36,359 nucleotides of DNA, from positions 1 to 36,359 of the forward strand of contig MFGV01000024.1 in the NCBI GenBank assembly GCA_001778375.1. Direction: 5' to 3'. Below the pieces are notes generated by a model. The model saw only the letters and a program-made list of their open reading frames with translations. It searched no databases and was not told where the DNA came from. This stretch comes from Candidatus Firestonebacteria bacterium RIFOXYD2_FULL_39_29 (GTDB lineage Bacteria; Oederibacteriota; D2-FULL-39-29). Position numbers and translations under genes: made by a program. Position 1 is the first letter of the stretch. Each line of letters starts with the position of its first letter. Below are positions 25,666 through 33,094 of this stretch, one piece after another.

Positions 25666-25694
25666 ATTATATCAGATAGGCCGTTTTTTTTCAA
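25666..25694 (-). promoter_or_regulatory. Near-consensus promoter for polysaccharide operon
   Basis: Minus strand TTGAAA (25694-25689), 17-nt spacer beginning with an A-run, TATAAT (25671-25666). Only 10 nt separate the -10 box from the ATG at 25655, so transcription would start about 3-5 nt before the start codon. Alternatively, translation starts at the TTG with GGGAG 7 nt upstream, from an earlier promoter that is not visible. Confidence 0.7.
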
Positions 25695-25747
25695 TTAAGA
25701 ACTCCCGACAAAAAGAGTCCCTCAGAAGAGAAGACCTTTGGCCCAAT

Positions 25748-27655
25748 CTATTCTTTTATATTCTCTAACTTCTTATTCATTCGTTTTACAGCATTGTCGG
25801 CTTCTTTTGAGTTATCTATTATATGCGGGGTAAGGAAAAGCATCAGTTCGGTCTTTTCTTTAATTTGATCCTGATATTTGAATAAAAGACCGAGTAAGGG
25901 AATATCCCCAAGAATTGGTATTTTGTTCTCGGTAGTGGAAACGGATTCTGTAATAATACCGCCGAGTATCATGGTCTCTCCGTCCTTTACCCTGACAGAG
26001 GTAGAGGCTTGCCTGTTATCCACCACCGGAGCGCCGAAAAAAGTTGTCTGTGTTATTTTGCTCACAACCTGGGAAATATCCATAGTGATAAAATCATCCG
26101 AATTGATATGCGGCGTTACGGTTAGGATCGTGCCGACTGTATTATAGTTATAAGTATATATAACCTGCCCGCTGGAGGTCGTCTGGCTTCCGGTCAGGTT
26201 CGGGACCTGTTGTCCGACATTTACGACAGCTTTTTGATTATCAAGCGTGAGTATCCTTGGCGCGGCTTTGACATCCACCTTGGTCTGCGACATCAAATTA
26301 TGTAAGAATAGCTTTGTATTACCCTGCAGTAAGGTGTAATTAAAGGTCGGTGTTTTACCGGCAAGACCGAGATTAGAATTTAATACTCCTGAAGAATTAT
26401 CCAGTCTTCTTCCGCCAAAATCAAGAGGCGCAGAATCTATATTGAATTCCACTCCCAGCTGAAACTCAGAATTAAGGGTCACATCAACGACCAGAACCTC
26501 AACGAGCACCTGACGCTGCATCTGATCAAGTTGTTCAATAGTGCTTTTGATCAAAGCCAGGGTTTGAGGGGCGGCAACTGCTACGACAGAATTGCTTTTT
26601 GTTTCTGCAACTATAGTAATATTTTCCTCATCCGGCGCCGGAATACCCCTGTTACCGTATACCTGCTGCCTCTGCGACTGCTGTTGCTGTGCTGTCGTGG
26701 GAGTGACTCCGAGGAAAACCGAATTTAAAACATCACTTAATGTTTTTGAATCAGCATATTTAAGCCGAAAAACAGAAACGCCTGTTGCTCTTATTGAAGC
26801 CTTTTCAAGGTTATCAATTATCTTAAGTAAACTCTTTATATTCGACAGACTATTTATAACAATTATTGAATTTGCGGCTTCATTGCTCATAACCAGACCC
26901 CAGCTCGGAATTAGAGCTGCCAAGTCGCTTCTGAGTTTTGTCGCCGTAAGGTTCTTTAGAAATATTATCTGAGAAACCACCTCGTCTCCGTCCGTAGCCA
27001 GTTCGGGATCATTATTTACTACCACCGGTATATTCAATTGCCTTATACCGTCTATCGGAACTATCTTTAAAACATCCCCGACAAAAAGAGAACAATAACC
27101 TTTTCCCATAAGTACAGAATCAAGTATCTTAAAAGCTTGTTCCAGAGTGATAGAGCCTTTGCTGTAAACAGTAACATTTCCGGAAGCCGGTCCGATCTTT
27201 TTCGAGGTACTTCTTTTTTCCTGCTGGGCCTGTCCGCCGTAATATGGTTGAGCTTGAGCTCTGGCCGATTGAGTTTGCGGATCTGTCTGTAAATCCGCGG
27301 CTACTTCTGCGCCAACATTCACTATAGTAAGTCCGCTTGCTTTTGTAAGAAAATCAAAGAGTTTAACGATATCTTCATCTTTAAAGGAGAACTGAACCTG
27401 TTTATTCCAATCAATACCGGAAAGCGCGGAATACTTTTTGTAAGGCACATTAGGTATTATCACCGGAGCACCCGACATAAGCGTTGTTTCCATAGAGTGT
27501 TCCTTCGTTACCGGAGGCACCATACTGACAAGTTCTGTTGAGACCGTCACTTTACTCCGGGCATCTTCCGGAATTGATCTTATTATATCCTTATTTGCCG
27601 CACAAGACGTAAAAAACAGGGCAACAAATAACCAGGCAAAATTTCGTTTCATCAT
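25748..27655 (-). CDS. gspD: Type II secretion system secretin (GspD/PilQ family), lipidated
   Basis: 635-residue outer-membrane secretin. The signal peptide ends in a lipobox-like FTSC (Cys18), so the protein is probably a lipoprotein. An N0/STN-like domain lies at about 80-185 ('QVQFSFKDEDIVKLFDFLTKASGLTIVNV'), followed by N1-N3 domains with 'IIFLKNLTATKLRSDL' and 'VFRLKYADSKTLSDVLNSVF'. The secretin core (about 385-620) has 'VEVLVVDVTLNSEFQLGVEF', 'APRILTLDNQKAVVNVGQQVP', 'VKDGETMILGGII' and 'KIPILGDIPLLGLLF'. It forms the exit channel. It is the last gene of the secretion operon, 99 nt after the M/C-like gene; the start follows AAGGGGGAG. Lipidation could replace a separate pilotin. Confidence 0.93.
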   Translation of the reverse strand: MMKRNFAWLFVALFFTSCAANKDIIRSIPEDARSKVTVSTELVSMVPPVTKEHSMETTLMSGAPVIIPNVPYKKYSALSGIDWNKQVQFSFKDEDIVKLFDFLTKASGLTIVNVGAEVAADLQTDPQTQSARAQAQPYYGGQAQQEKRSTSKKIGPASGNVTVYSKGSITLEQAFKILDSVLMGKGYCSLFVGDVLKIVPIDGIRQLNIPVVVNNDPELATDGDEVVSQIIFLKNLTATKLRSDLAALIPSWGLVMSNEAANSIIVINSLSNIKSLLKIIDNLEKASIRATGVSVFRLKYADSKTLSDVLNSVFLGVTPTTAQQQQSQRQQVYGNRGIPAPDEENITIVAETKSNSVVAVAAPQTLALIKSTIEQLDQMQRQVLVEVLVVDVTLNSEFQLGVEFNIDSAPLDFGGRRLDNSSGVLNSNLGLAGKTPTFNYTLLQGNTKLFLHNLMSQTKVDVKAAPRILTLDNQKAVVNVGQQVPNLTGSQTTSSGQVIYTYNYNTVGTILTVTPHINSDDFITMDISQVVSKITQTTFFGAPVVDNRQASTSVRVKDGETMILGGIITESVSTTENKIPILGDIPLLGLLFKYQDQIKEKTELMLFLTPHIIDNSKEADNAVKRMNKKLENIKE

Positions 27656-27691
27656 AACTCCCCCTTATTTAACAGCACTTTCACAGACAGA

Positions 27692-27727
27692 TGACATTAA
27701 AAACATCCAAAAGTCCGTAAAGTTTTA
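27692..27727 (-). repeat. 9-nt-period array before gspD
   Basis: Minus-strand units TAAAACTTT, ACGGACTTT, TGGATGTTT and TTAATGTCA in the gap between the M/C-like gene and gspD. TAAAACTTT and ACGGACTTT closely match units of the array at 4454-4499. Confidence 0.55.
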
Positions 27728-27754
27728 CTTAGCGGAAATCGAGCAACTACTGCT

Positions 27755-28747
27755 TTATCTTCTTCTTGGCATTCTTCTCATATTTCTGATTTGGTCCAAA
27801 GGTGATTCCCCGGAACCTATTTTATTGAGTTCTTCCTCAGGAGATACGATCCCCTTGACTTCAGGGGATTTATCAGAAACACTCTGACCTTTATCCCCGC
27901 TTTTAATACTCTCTACAAGTTCTTTAGGTAACGTATCTTCCGCTTTGGTTTCACCCATAGACCAGAGTATCTTCGCTTCTTTGGATCTTAACTCGACCTG
28001 ATCTTTTATCCAGGTAAGAGAAATATTTCCTGATTTTTTCAAATTAACAGCGTATTTTTCCCCGCCATTTTCTTTTTTGAACAAAAGAGTATCGACAGCT
28101 CCCTCACTCATTACCGCGGTCAATGTCCATCCTGGTACGTCCGGAACATCTAATTCTTTCATCTTCTCTTGTCTTGGCTCTGCTTTTAATACATCCGCGA
28201 ATGGATCCCTATTGATAGCTTTAAACCCGCTGAGGTCCGCAATGTTTATTTTAGTTTCATTACCTTTTGAAATCAACGAAACGGTCAACTGGCATTCAAG
28301 CCGCCTCATCCCGGAATAAGAACCTCCCGCGATCGAACTTGCCCGGCAGCTGTTGACTGCAAGGCGCGGGACTGTTTCCTCGGAAAGATACATGAATTTA
28401 AGCAGAGCATTTGCATTCGCAGAAAATCTTATTTGATAGGAAGGAACACCCTTCGCGCCCTGAACACTCACAGGTTGATAACCCGTCAGTTTATTAATAT
28501 CACTCTTTAAAATCAAGGCATCCAGGTAATCGAGCAAATATGTAGTATTTCTGCTGTTTGTGTTTTTAGCTTGACTGTTTGTTTCCGGATTATAATTTTT
28601 TCTTAGATCTATCAACTTTAATGTAGTCTCTTTTTTTTGCGCGCCTAAAGCCATCCATTCATTGATCGAAGGTTCCAAGAGTCCGAAATAAATACCAATA
28701 ATCAGGGCGCCAACAAGCGTAAACGGAATTATTATATTTTCTTTCAT
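27755..28747 (-). CDS. Type II secretion GspM/PilO-like protein with PilP/GspC-like C-terminus
   Basis: 330 residues with a single N-terminal membrane helix (about 5-25). Residues ~60-165 form a periplasmic domain whose layout (helix, then 'PSYQIRFSANANALLKFMYLSEETVPRLAVNS' and 'LECQLTVSLIS') resembles PilO/GspM ferredoxin-like folds. From 'INRDPFADVLK' (about 180) onward the pattern 'LDVPDVPGWTLTAVMSEGAVDTLLFKKENGGEKYAVNL', then 'GNISLTWIKDQVELRS', resembles PilP and the GspC HR domain that contact the secretin. The tail is charged and ends in RRMPRRR. These assignments are by pattern only. Context supports them: it follows the GspL-like gene (ATGA overlap) and precedes gspD, and no separate gspC or gspM is present. 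Confidence 0.6.
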   Translation of the reverse strand: MKENIIIPFTLVGALIIGIYFGLLEPSINEWMALGAQKKETTLKLIDLRKNYNPETNSQAKNTNSRNTTYLLDYLDALILKSDINKLTGYQPVSVQGAKGVPSYQIRFSANANALLKFMYLSEETVPRLAVNSCRASSIAGGSYSGMRRLECQLTVSLISKGNETKINIADLSGFKAINRDPFADVLKAEPRQEKMKELDVPDVPGWTLTAVMSEGAVDTLLFKKENGGEKYAVNLKKSGNISLTWIKDQVELRSKEAKILWSMGETKAEDTLPKELVESIKSGDKGQSVSDKSPEVKGIVSPEEELNKIGSGESPLDQIRNMRRMPRRR

Positions 28748-30051
28748 CTTTTCACCGGATTATATTTCTGCTGGATCTTCATTTGAAACTGAACCATTTG
28801 TTTATTACCCGCTTGAATATCATTCGCATAGCCCAGTTCGGCTTTAAAACCGCGCAATTTATTCAAAGTGTCCAGGAATACCGTAATTTCTTTTCTCGTT
28901 TCCGCATTTCCTCTTAGAAATATATCTCCCTTACTATCAATATTAAATTCAGACAAGATAAGTCTGCCGGGAACTGCCTTAAATATAACCTGAATCGTTT
29001 GACTCCACTGCTTTCCCGATAAAACACTTAAGGTCGACAATTCGGTCCTCAAGCCGTCTACTTCTTTTCTTTTACATCCGTTTACAAGATTTAAAGACAA
29101 AGAAAGCAGAAGCATTGAGGAAACAACTCCGTAGGAAACTCTTTTTGCGAATCTTATAGCAGTCAATTTTTCCGTTTTCTGCAAGGTATTTTTGCTCAGG
29201 TCAAGGCTAAGCTTGGAAAAGCCCGTTACCATTAAAGCCATTCCAATAAGAAGCTCCCAGCCGCTTCCTGAAGCTCCCTTGCTCTTAATTTCACTCATTA
29301 ATGCGTCAGGAAGTTTAAGTTCTTCAATGATTACACCTGATATTTTTTTAACACTTTCCATTAATTCTGCTTGTTTTCCGGAGCCGGAGCTTATAATTAT
29401 TTTTTTAACCGGTGTATTGCCGCGTTCCACTGAATCAAGCGTTTGTTTTAGGTTATCAATTATTTCCGCGCCTATTTCCTTTGTTTTGAATCCCCGGCTG
29501 GCAATTATTACGTCATTTTCAATTACAATTATATCAACCCTGTCATTTCCTTGCGCCAATATTAAGACAGGTTCTTTTGTATAGGATTTACTTATACGGA
29601 ATGCTTCATACAAAGCAATCGAAGAAGGGATTATTGTTTCCAAAGAGAAACCTGAGTTTAACAGTTTTTTCGCATATTCATTTATACTGCCGGAAGAAGT
29701 AGCCGCAAACAATAGACTATTTTTATTCTTTATTTTACCGGTTACCACCGAATCCCAGGATACCGTTTCTTTTGCAAAAGGCAGACCATCTTCAATCTCC
29801 GAAGCAATAGCGGCCGGAATACTTTCTTTTTTTTCATCAGATATTTCAAGGGTTCTCATAACAGAAAGTTCCCGCGGGAACAACAAGGAAACACTTTTTT
29901 TCTCCAGCTTAAGAGGGAGTTCACTGATATTTCCCAATTTTATCTCGAAGGCTTTCACCATAGAAAAATCAGCTTTATTCTTTTTAACAGTCAGTACCCG
30001 TACTGTATCCCCGTCTATCTGTAAAACCGAAGGATTGCCGCTCTTAAACAC
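28744..30051 (-). CDS. gspL: Type II secretion GspL-like protein (PilM-PilN fusion type)
   Basis: 435 residues. The cytoplasmic actin-like PilM/GspL domain (about 1-265) includes 'VRVLTVKKNKADFSMVKAFEI', 'SLLFPRELSVMRTLEI' and 'LILAQGNDRVDIIVIENDVIIASRGFKTKEIGAEI'. A membrane helix lies around 305-325 and a PilN-like periplasmic domain follows ('LILSEFNIDSKGDIFLRGNAETRKEITVFLDTLNKL'). It should recruit the GspE ATPase to the membrane platform. I take GTG at 30051 as start: SD GGGAGG lies 4 nt upstream and the codon overlaps the gspK stop (TAGTG). Starting at GTG 30063 would add only four residues. Confidence 0.78.
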   Translation of the reverse strand: MFKSGNPSVLQIDGDTVRVLTVKKNKADFSMVKAFEIKLGNISELPLKLEKKSVSLLFPRELSVMRTLEISDEKKESIPAAIASEIEDGLPFAKETVSWDSVVTGKIKNKNSLLFAATSSGSINEYAKKLLNSGFSLETIIPSSIALYEAFRISKSYTKEPVLILAQGNDRVDIIVIENDVIIASRGFKTKEIGAEIIDNLKQTLDSVERGNTPVKKIIISSGSGKQAELMESVKKISGVIIEELKLPDALMSEIKSKGASGSGWELLIGMALMVTGFSKLSLDLSKNTLQKTEKLTAIRFAKRVSYGVVSSMLLLSLSLNLVNGCKRKEVDGLRTELSTLSVLSGKQWSQTIQVIFKAVPGRLILSEFNIDSKGDIFLRGNAETRKEITVFLDTLNKLRGFKAELGYANDIQAGNKQMVQFQMKIQQKYNPVKR

Positions 30052-30893
30052 TATTCCTCCCACCAGTCTTTTACATTAATTGTTTCATGCCCTTCTTTCC
30101 ATTGTTCAACAATTGAATTCAGAACTACGGTTGAACTTCCCACCGTCGCAGTTACTTTCAGCCTGTGCAGCGGCGCGCTATACGTAAAATATCTTACCAT
30201 AGAATCAGAAAGACTTGGTGCTCTTTTTTTAATAAAACTCCAGACTTCCGCGCCCTTAAAAGGCCTCCGGGCCATTATCTGATCCGTAATTTTTGCGGGC
30301 GCTTTAAACTCATTGAAATACGTCTGTAAAACAACTTTTGACGCTGTGTTAACATTTAGAGTATGGGACAAACCATTCGAATATACGGTAAAATACGGCA
30401 TCAGAATAAAACAATCATTTACATCAAGATCACTTATAAGCCCGAGCTCTTCAACATTCAAGAAATATCCGTTCTCTCTCCTCCATTTTATGATTGCCCT
30501 TGCTTTCCTGTCGCTGTCATTTACTTTTATTAAATTCAGAATACTTTTAATCAAATTCTCCGAGGCAGTATTTAAATTCGCCCTGCTTTTTTCATCTTCC
30601 AGAACGGCGGAATAAGAGCCGTCGCCGAATTTCACATTTTGATATGTATTACTGACCTCTGTAAGTCCGGCTTCGGTGTTAACTTTTTCCCTATTGCTCT
30701 CGTTACGATGAATGTAAAAAGTAACTTCATTCATACCTGCTTTTGCCGTATAAAAGGCTTTTATACGGTTGGAGTAGTTTTTGACCGCTCTTTGATTAAA
30801 CTGAACAAATAAAACCAACCCCGAAGCCATTACGATCAAAATAGCGGCTATCCATATTGCCATTATTGATATGTATCCGCGTTCACCTTTCAT
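30051..30893 (-). CDS. gspK: Type II secretion minor pseudopilin GspK
   Basis: 280 residues, the largest pseudopilin of the set. The leader MKGERG is followed by 'YISIMAIWIAAILIVMASGLVLFV'. As usual for GspK, the +5 Glu of other pseudopilins is absent. The helical domain carries the tandem helix-hairpin-helix-like signatures 'SRANLNTASENLIKSIL' and 'LNVNTASKVVLQTYF' found in GspK/PilX relatives. It should sit at the pseudopilus tip with GspI and GspJ. It overlaps gspJ by 11 nt. Confidence 0.88.
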   Translation of the reverse strand: MKGERGYISIMAIWIAAILIVMASGLVLFVQFNQRAVKNYSNRIKAFYTAKAGMNEVTFYIHRNESNREKVNTEAGLTEVSNTYQNVKFGDGSYSAVLEDEKSRANLNTASENLIKSILNLIKVNDSDRKARAIIKWRRENGYFLNVEELGLISDLDVNDCFILMPYFTVYSNGLSHTLNVNTASKVVLQTYFNEFKAPAKITDQIMARRPFKGAEVWSFIKKRAPSLSDSMVRYFTYSAPLHRLKVTATVGSSTVVLNSIVEQWKEGHETINVKDWWEE

Positions 30894-31590
30894 AAGACAC
30901 CAGCCCTACCTGAGTTTGAAGCATTACAGTTTGGGGATGCACACCCATGCTTTGACCTGTTACGGAAAACAAAATACTATGGGGCAATAACCCGCGGGGA
31001 CTTCTTGCCGCCGATCCGCCCGGATTTTCCGTACTCCAGGCGCTTTTCCATTCTTTATTTGCCCCGTCAAAATACGAAAATTTAATTTCTATAATGCCGT
31101 CCAATTGTTCAGTTTCTTCATTTGTCCAGGGAGCTGCGGCAAAATCCCATTTAACTTTTCTAAAATAACAAACAGGCATATTTACATCATTTGTTGCCGC
31201 GGAGTAATACGTTACGCCTGCCCTGCCGGACCGTCTCGGGAAATATTCAGGCCAATAATTAGTCAACGGTCTGGAATTCGTTATAATATCCAAAGTCAAA
31301 TCATCACCCACCAGTTTGCAATCACTTCTATCCGCTGAACCGCTTGGTTTCTGTAATCTTTCATCTACCGGCGTTACTTTCGTTATCGCTCTTATATCCC
31401 TGGTAAGCATCTTTATAACGGCCCGCGCGCTTTGCATAGCTTCTATTTCTTTTTGGGCCCTTTCATAAACAGTCAAGCCGGCGCTAAAAGCCTTATAAAT
31501 AACTAGGATAATTATAGAAATTATTGCAAAAGTGATAGCAATCTCAATTAGAGTAAAGCCTTCATTATTTTTATTCCGGTTCATCTTCAT
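30883..31590 (-). CDS. gspJ: Type II secretion minor pseudopilin GspJ
   Basis: 235 residues. A type IV prepilin leader ending NNEG precedes 'FTLIEIAITFAIISIIILVIYKAF', with Glu at +5. The body has 'AVIKMLTRDIRAI', a GspJ-like region, then a beta-rich domain ('LDIITNSRPLTNYWPEYFP.....VTYYSA', 'PRGLLPHSILFSVTG'). It is a tip component of the pseudopilus. Its processing needs a GspO/PilD peptidase, which is not encoded in this window. ATGA overlap with gspI. Confidence 0.87.
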   Translation of the reverse strand: MKMNRNKNNEGFTLIEIAITFAIISIIILVIYKAFSAGLTVYERAQKEIEAMQSARAVIKMLTRDIRAITKVTPVDERLQKPSGSADRSDCKLVGDDLTLDIITNSRPLTNYWPEYFPRRSGRAGVTYYSAATNDVNMPVCYFRKVKWDFAAAPWTNEETEQLDGIIEIKFSYFDGANKEWKSAWSTENPGGSAARSPRGLLPHSILFSVTGQSMGVHPQTVMLQTQVGLVSYER

Positions 31591-31979
31591 CTGTTTACCC
31601 GCTGTTTCCGGAGAAGAAGGTTTGTCTCCAATCCCATGTTCCGGGGATTCTTCCTGACCTCATAATTAACGTTTAGTTTAACATTAGCCAAAATGTAATA
31701 ATTCGTTGCTCTTACAGAGACTGAGGTAATATCATATTTGAACTCAGGAAAGTCCGGTGAAAAATCTCCCTGCCCGCTTGTCAGTTCATCCAACCCGCTT
31801 ATCTCTTCTATTTTTTTTTGCGCCAGCGTTACAGCAATTGACTGCTTTTTTATCTCTTCAAGACTGTACAAGCAGGCTGAAAACACATAAAGCACGGAAA
31901 CCAGTACAAGACCTATAATACTGACTCCAAGCAAAGCTTCAAGCAATAAGTATCCGGATGTTTTTTTATAGCAGTTCAT
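31587..31979 (-). CDS. gspI: Type II secretion minor pseudopilin GspI
   Basis: 130 residues, normal for GspI. The leader MNCYKKTSG precedes 'YLLLEALLGVSIIGLVLVSVLYVF', with Glu at +5 but Tyr at +1 in place of Phe or Met. It continues with 'LAQKKIEEISGLDEL', a GspI-like 'A..K.EE' pattern. It nucleates the pseudopilus tip with GspJ and GspK. It overlaps gspH by 14 nt and gspJ by 4 nt. Confidence 0.82.
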   Translation of the reverse strand: MNCYKKTSGYLLLEALLGVSIIGLVLVSVLYVFSACLYSLEEIKKQSIAVTLAQKKIEEISGLDELTSGQGDFSPDFPEFKYDITSVSVRATNYYILANVKLNVNYEVRKNPRNMGLETNLLLRKQRVNR

Positions 31980-32520
31980 AAGGATATACCTTTACCATGC
32001 CTGTGGTACTTGCATAATAGATAGTGTATAACTCGCCCTTTTGATTTTGTAAAACCAACCGCGCTGATTCCGAACTGCCATCCGGATAAAAAGTGACATA
32101 ATCTTCCGCCATACCAGCGTTTTCCAAAGAATCCGAAGAGGAGGAGAGGGTACTTCTTGTGGTAGTAAAACTTTTGACAAATATATTGGGCTTTAGAAAA
32201 TATGCCTTTACCTGCACCGGCTGCTCATAAATATTCTCACCTTTAAACATAGCTATTCTGTATTTACCTTCTGAAACGTTTATGTATATTCTATGATTAG
32301 AACCTGTTGTTTCCGCAAGTTCTTTTGCCAGGTAGGATATTGAACTTATTTTGGTAACTTCAGAATAGAGTTCACGGGAGGCTAAAAAGTTCCCTAACCA
32401 AACAGAAAGCACGCTGACAATAGAAATAATAATAGATATCACTACAAGAATTTCTATTAAAGTGAACCCGGTTTTTTTACTCTTGCGACCAGTTCGTAAT
32501 ATCAGCATTAAAGCCTTCAC
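31966..32520 (-). CDS. gspH: Type II secretion pseudopilin GspH
   Basis: 184 residues. A leader of up to 18 residues ends KKTG, then 'FTLIEILVVISIIISIVSVLSVWLGNF' with Glu at +5. The beta-rich body ('HRIYINVSEGKYRIAMF', 'EDYVTFYPDGSSESARLVLQN', 'TTGMVKVYP') fits the GspH/FimT family. The GTG start overlaps gspG by 44 nt, which is unusually long. An in-frame ATG at 32508 with GAAGG 5 nt upstream is an equally good start and would shorten the leader to 14 residues. Confidence 0.85.
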   Translation of the reverse strand: MKALMLILRTGRKSKKTGFTLIEILVVISIIISIVSVLSVWLGNFLASRELYSEVTKISSISYLAKELAETTGSNHRIYINVSEGKYRIAMFKGENIYEQPVQVKAYFLKPNIFVKSFTTTRSTLSSSSDSLENAGMAEDYVTFYPDGSSESARLVLQNQKGELYTIYYASTTGMVKVYPYELL

Positions 32521-32914
32521 CGCCTTCCTGTCCGTCTTTACCTAAAGAATATACATCATAAGAGCCGGTATTGTACGTTCCGGGGCACACATAGATATAT
32601 GGATTGCCCCAGGAATCTTTGCCTGCTCTTTTTTTTAAATAAGGACCCTTCCAATTAGCCGGAACAGGCGGAATATTTGTAATTGACACAAGAGCATCAA
32701 GACTTTGTTCTGTAGTTACATAAATACCGTTATCAGCTTCATATGCATCAAGCGCCACCTCTATGGCCGCAATATCGGCCTTGGCCGCGGCAACCTTTGC
32801 ATCTTCAGTTCTGCCTACAAATCTTGGAGCTAACGTTACCGCAAGAATACCAATAATAGCCATAACAGCCAATATCTCGATAAGTGTGAAACCCCTGTTT
32901 CTTTTTAAACGCAT
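32477..32914 (-). CDS. gspG: Type II secretion major pseudopilin GspG
   Basis: 145 residues, standard for the major pseudopilin. The leader MRLKRNRG precedes 'FTLIEILAVMAIIGILAVTLAPRFVGR', with Glu at +5. The body shows hallmarks of GspG: 'ADIAAIEVALDAYEADNGIYVTTEQSLDAL', 'GPYLKKRAGKDSWGNPYIYVCPG' and the 'YDVYSLGKDGQEGGEGFNADITNW' loop that binds calcium in homologues. It polymerises into the pseudopilus. A strong AAGGAGG site lies 8 nt before the ATG, consistent with high expression. It is preceded by a 180-nt AT-rich gap. Confidence 0.95.
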   Translation of the reverse strand: MRLKRNRGFTLIEILAVMAIIGILAVTLAPRFVGRTEDAKVAAAKADIAAIEVALDAYEADNGIYVTTEQSLDALVSITNIPPVPANWKGPYLKKRAGKDSWGNPYIYVCPGTYNTGSYDVYSLGKDGQEGGEGFNADITNWSQE

Positions 32915-33094
32915 CTCTGTTCCTCCTTTTCAAATATGATTCCGATGTTACAAGCATAAAATCAATCACTAAGATTAAAATTCTAAATTCTAAACAATTA
33001 TTAATAATTAATAAAACAATACTTAAACAAAATCATTGTCATTATATTTATAAAGTTCCTTACGTTTAGTGCTTAGTGCTTTAATCTTAGTAAT
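32915..33094. other. AT-rich gap between gspF and gspG with flanking inverted repeat
   Basis: A 180-nt gap of very high A+T. A perfect 12-bp inverted repeat, ACTAAGATTAAA (32968-32979) and TTTAATCTTAGT (33080-33091), encloses about 100 nt. It also holds simple tandem strings (TTCTAAATTCTAAA near 32981; GTGCTTAGTGCTT near 33070). Several loose TTGTTT/TATTAA-like pairs could act as promoters for gspG, but none is convincing. No gene or terminator hairpin is seen. Confidence 0.5.

Noticed and set aside
25695-25747. Possible terminator after gspD (GGACTC / GAGTTC with a 10-nt loop)
   Set aside because: The stem is only 6 bp with a G-U pair, the loop is long and the T-tail is short; too weak to call.
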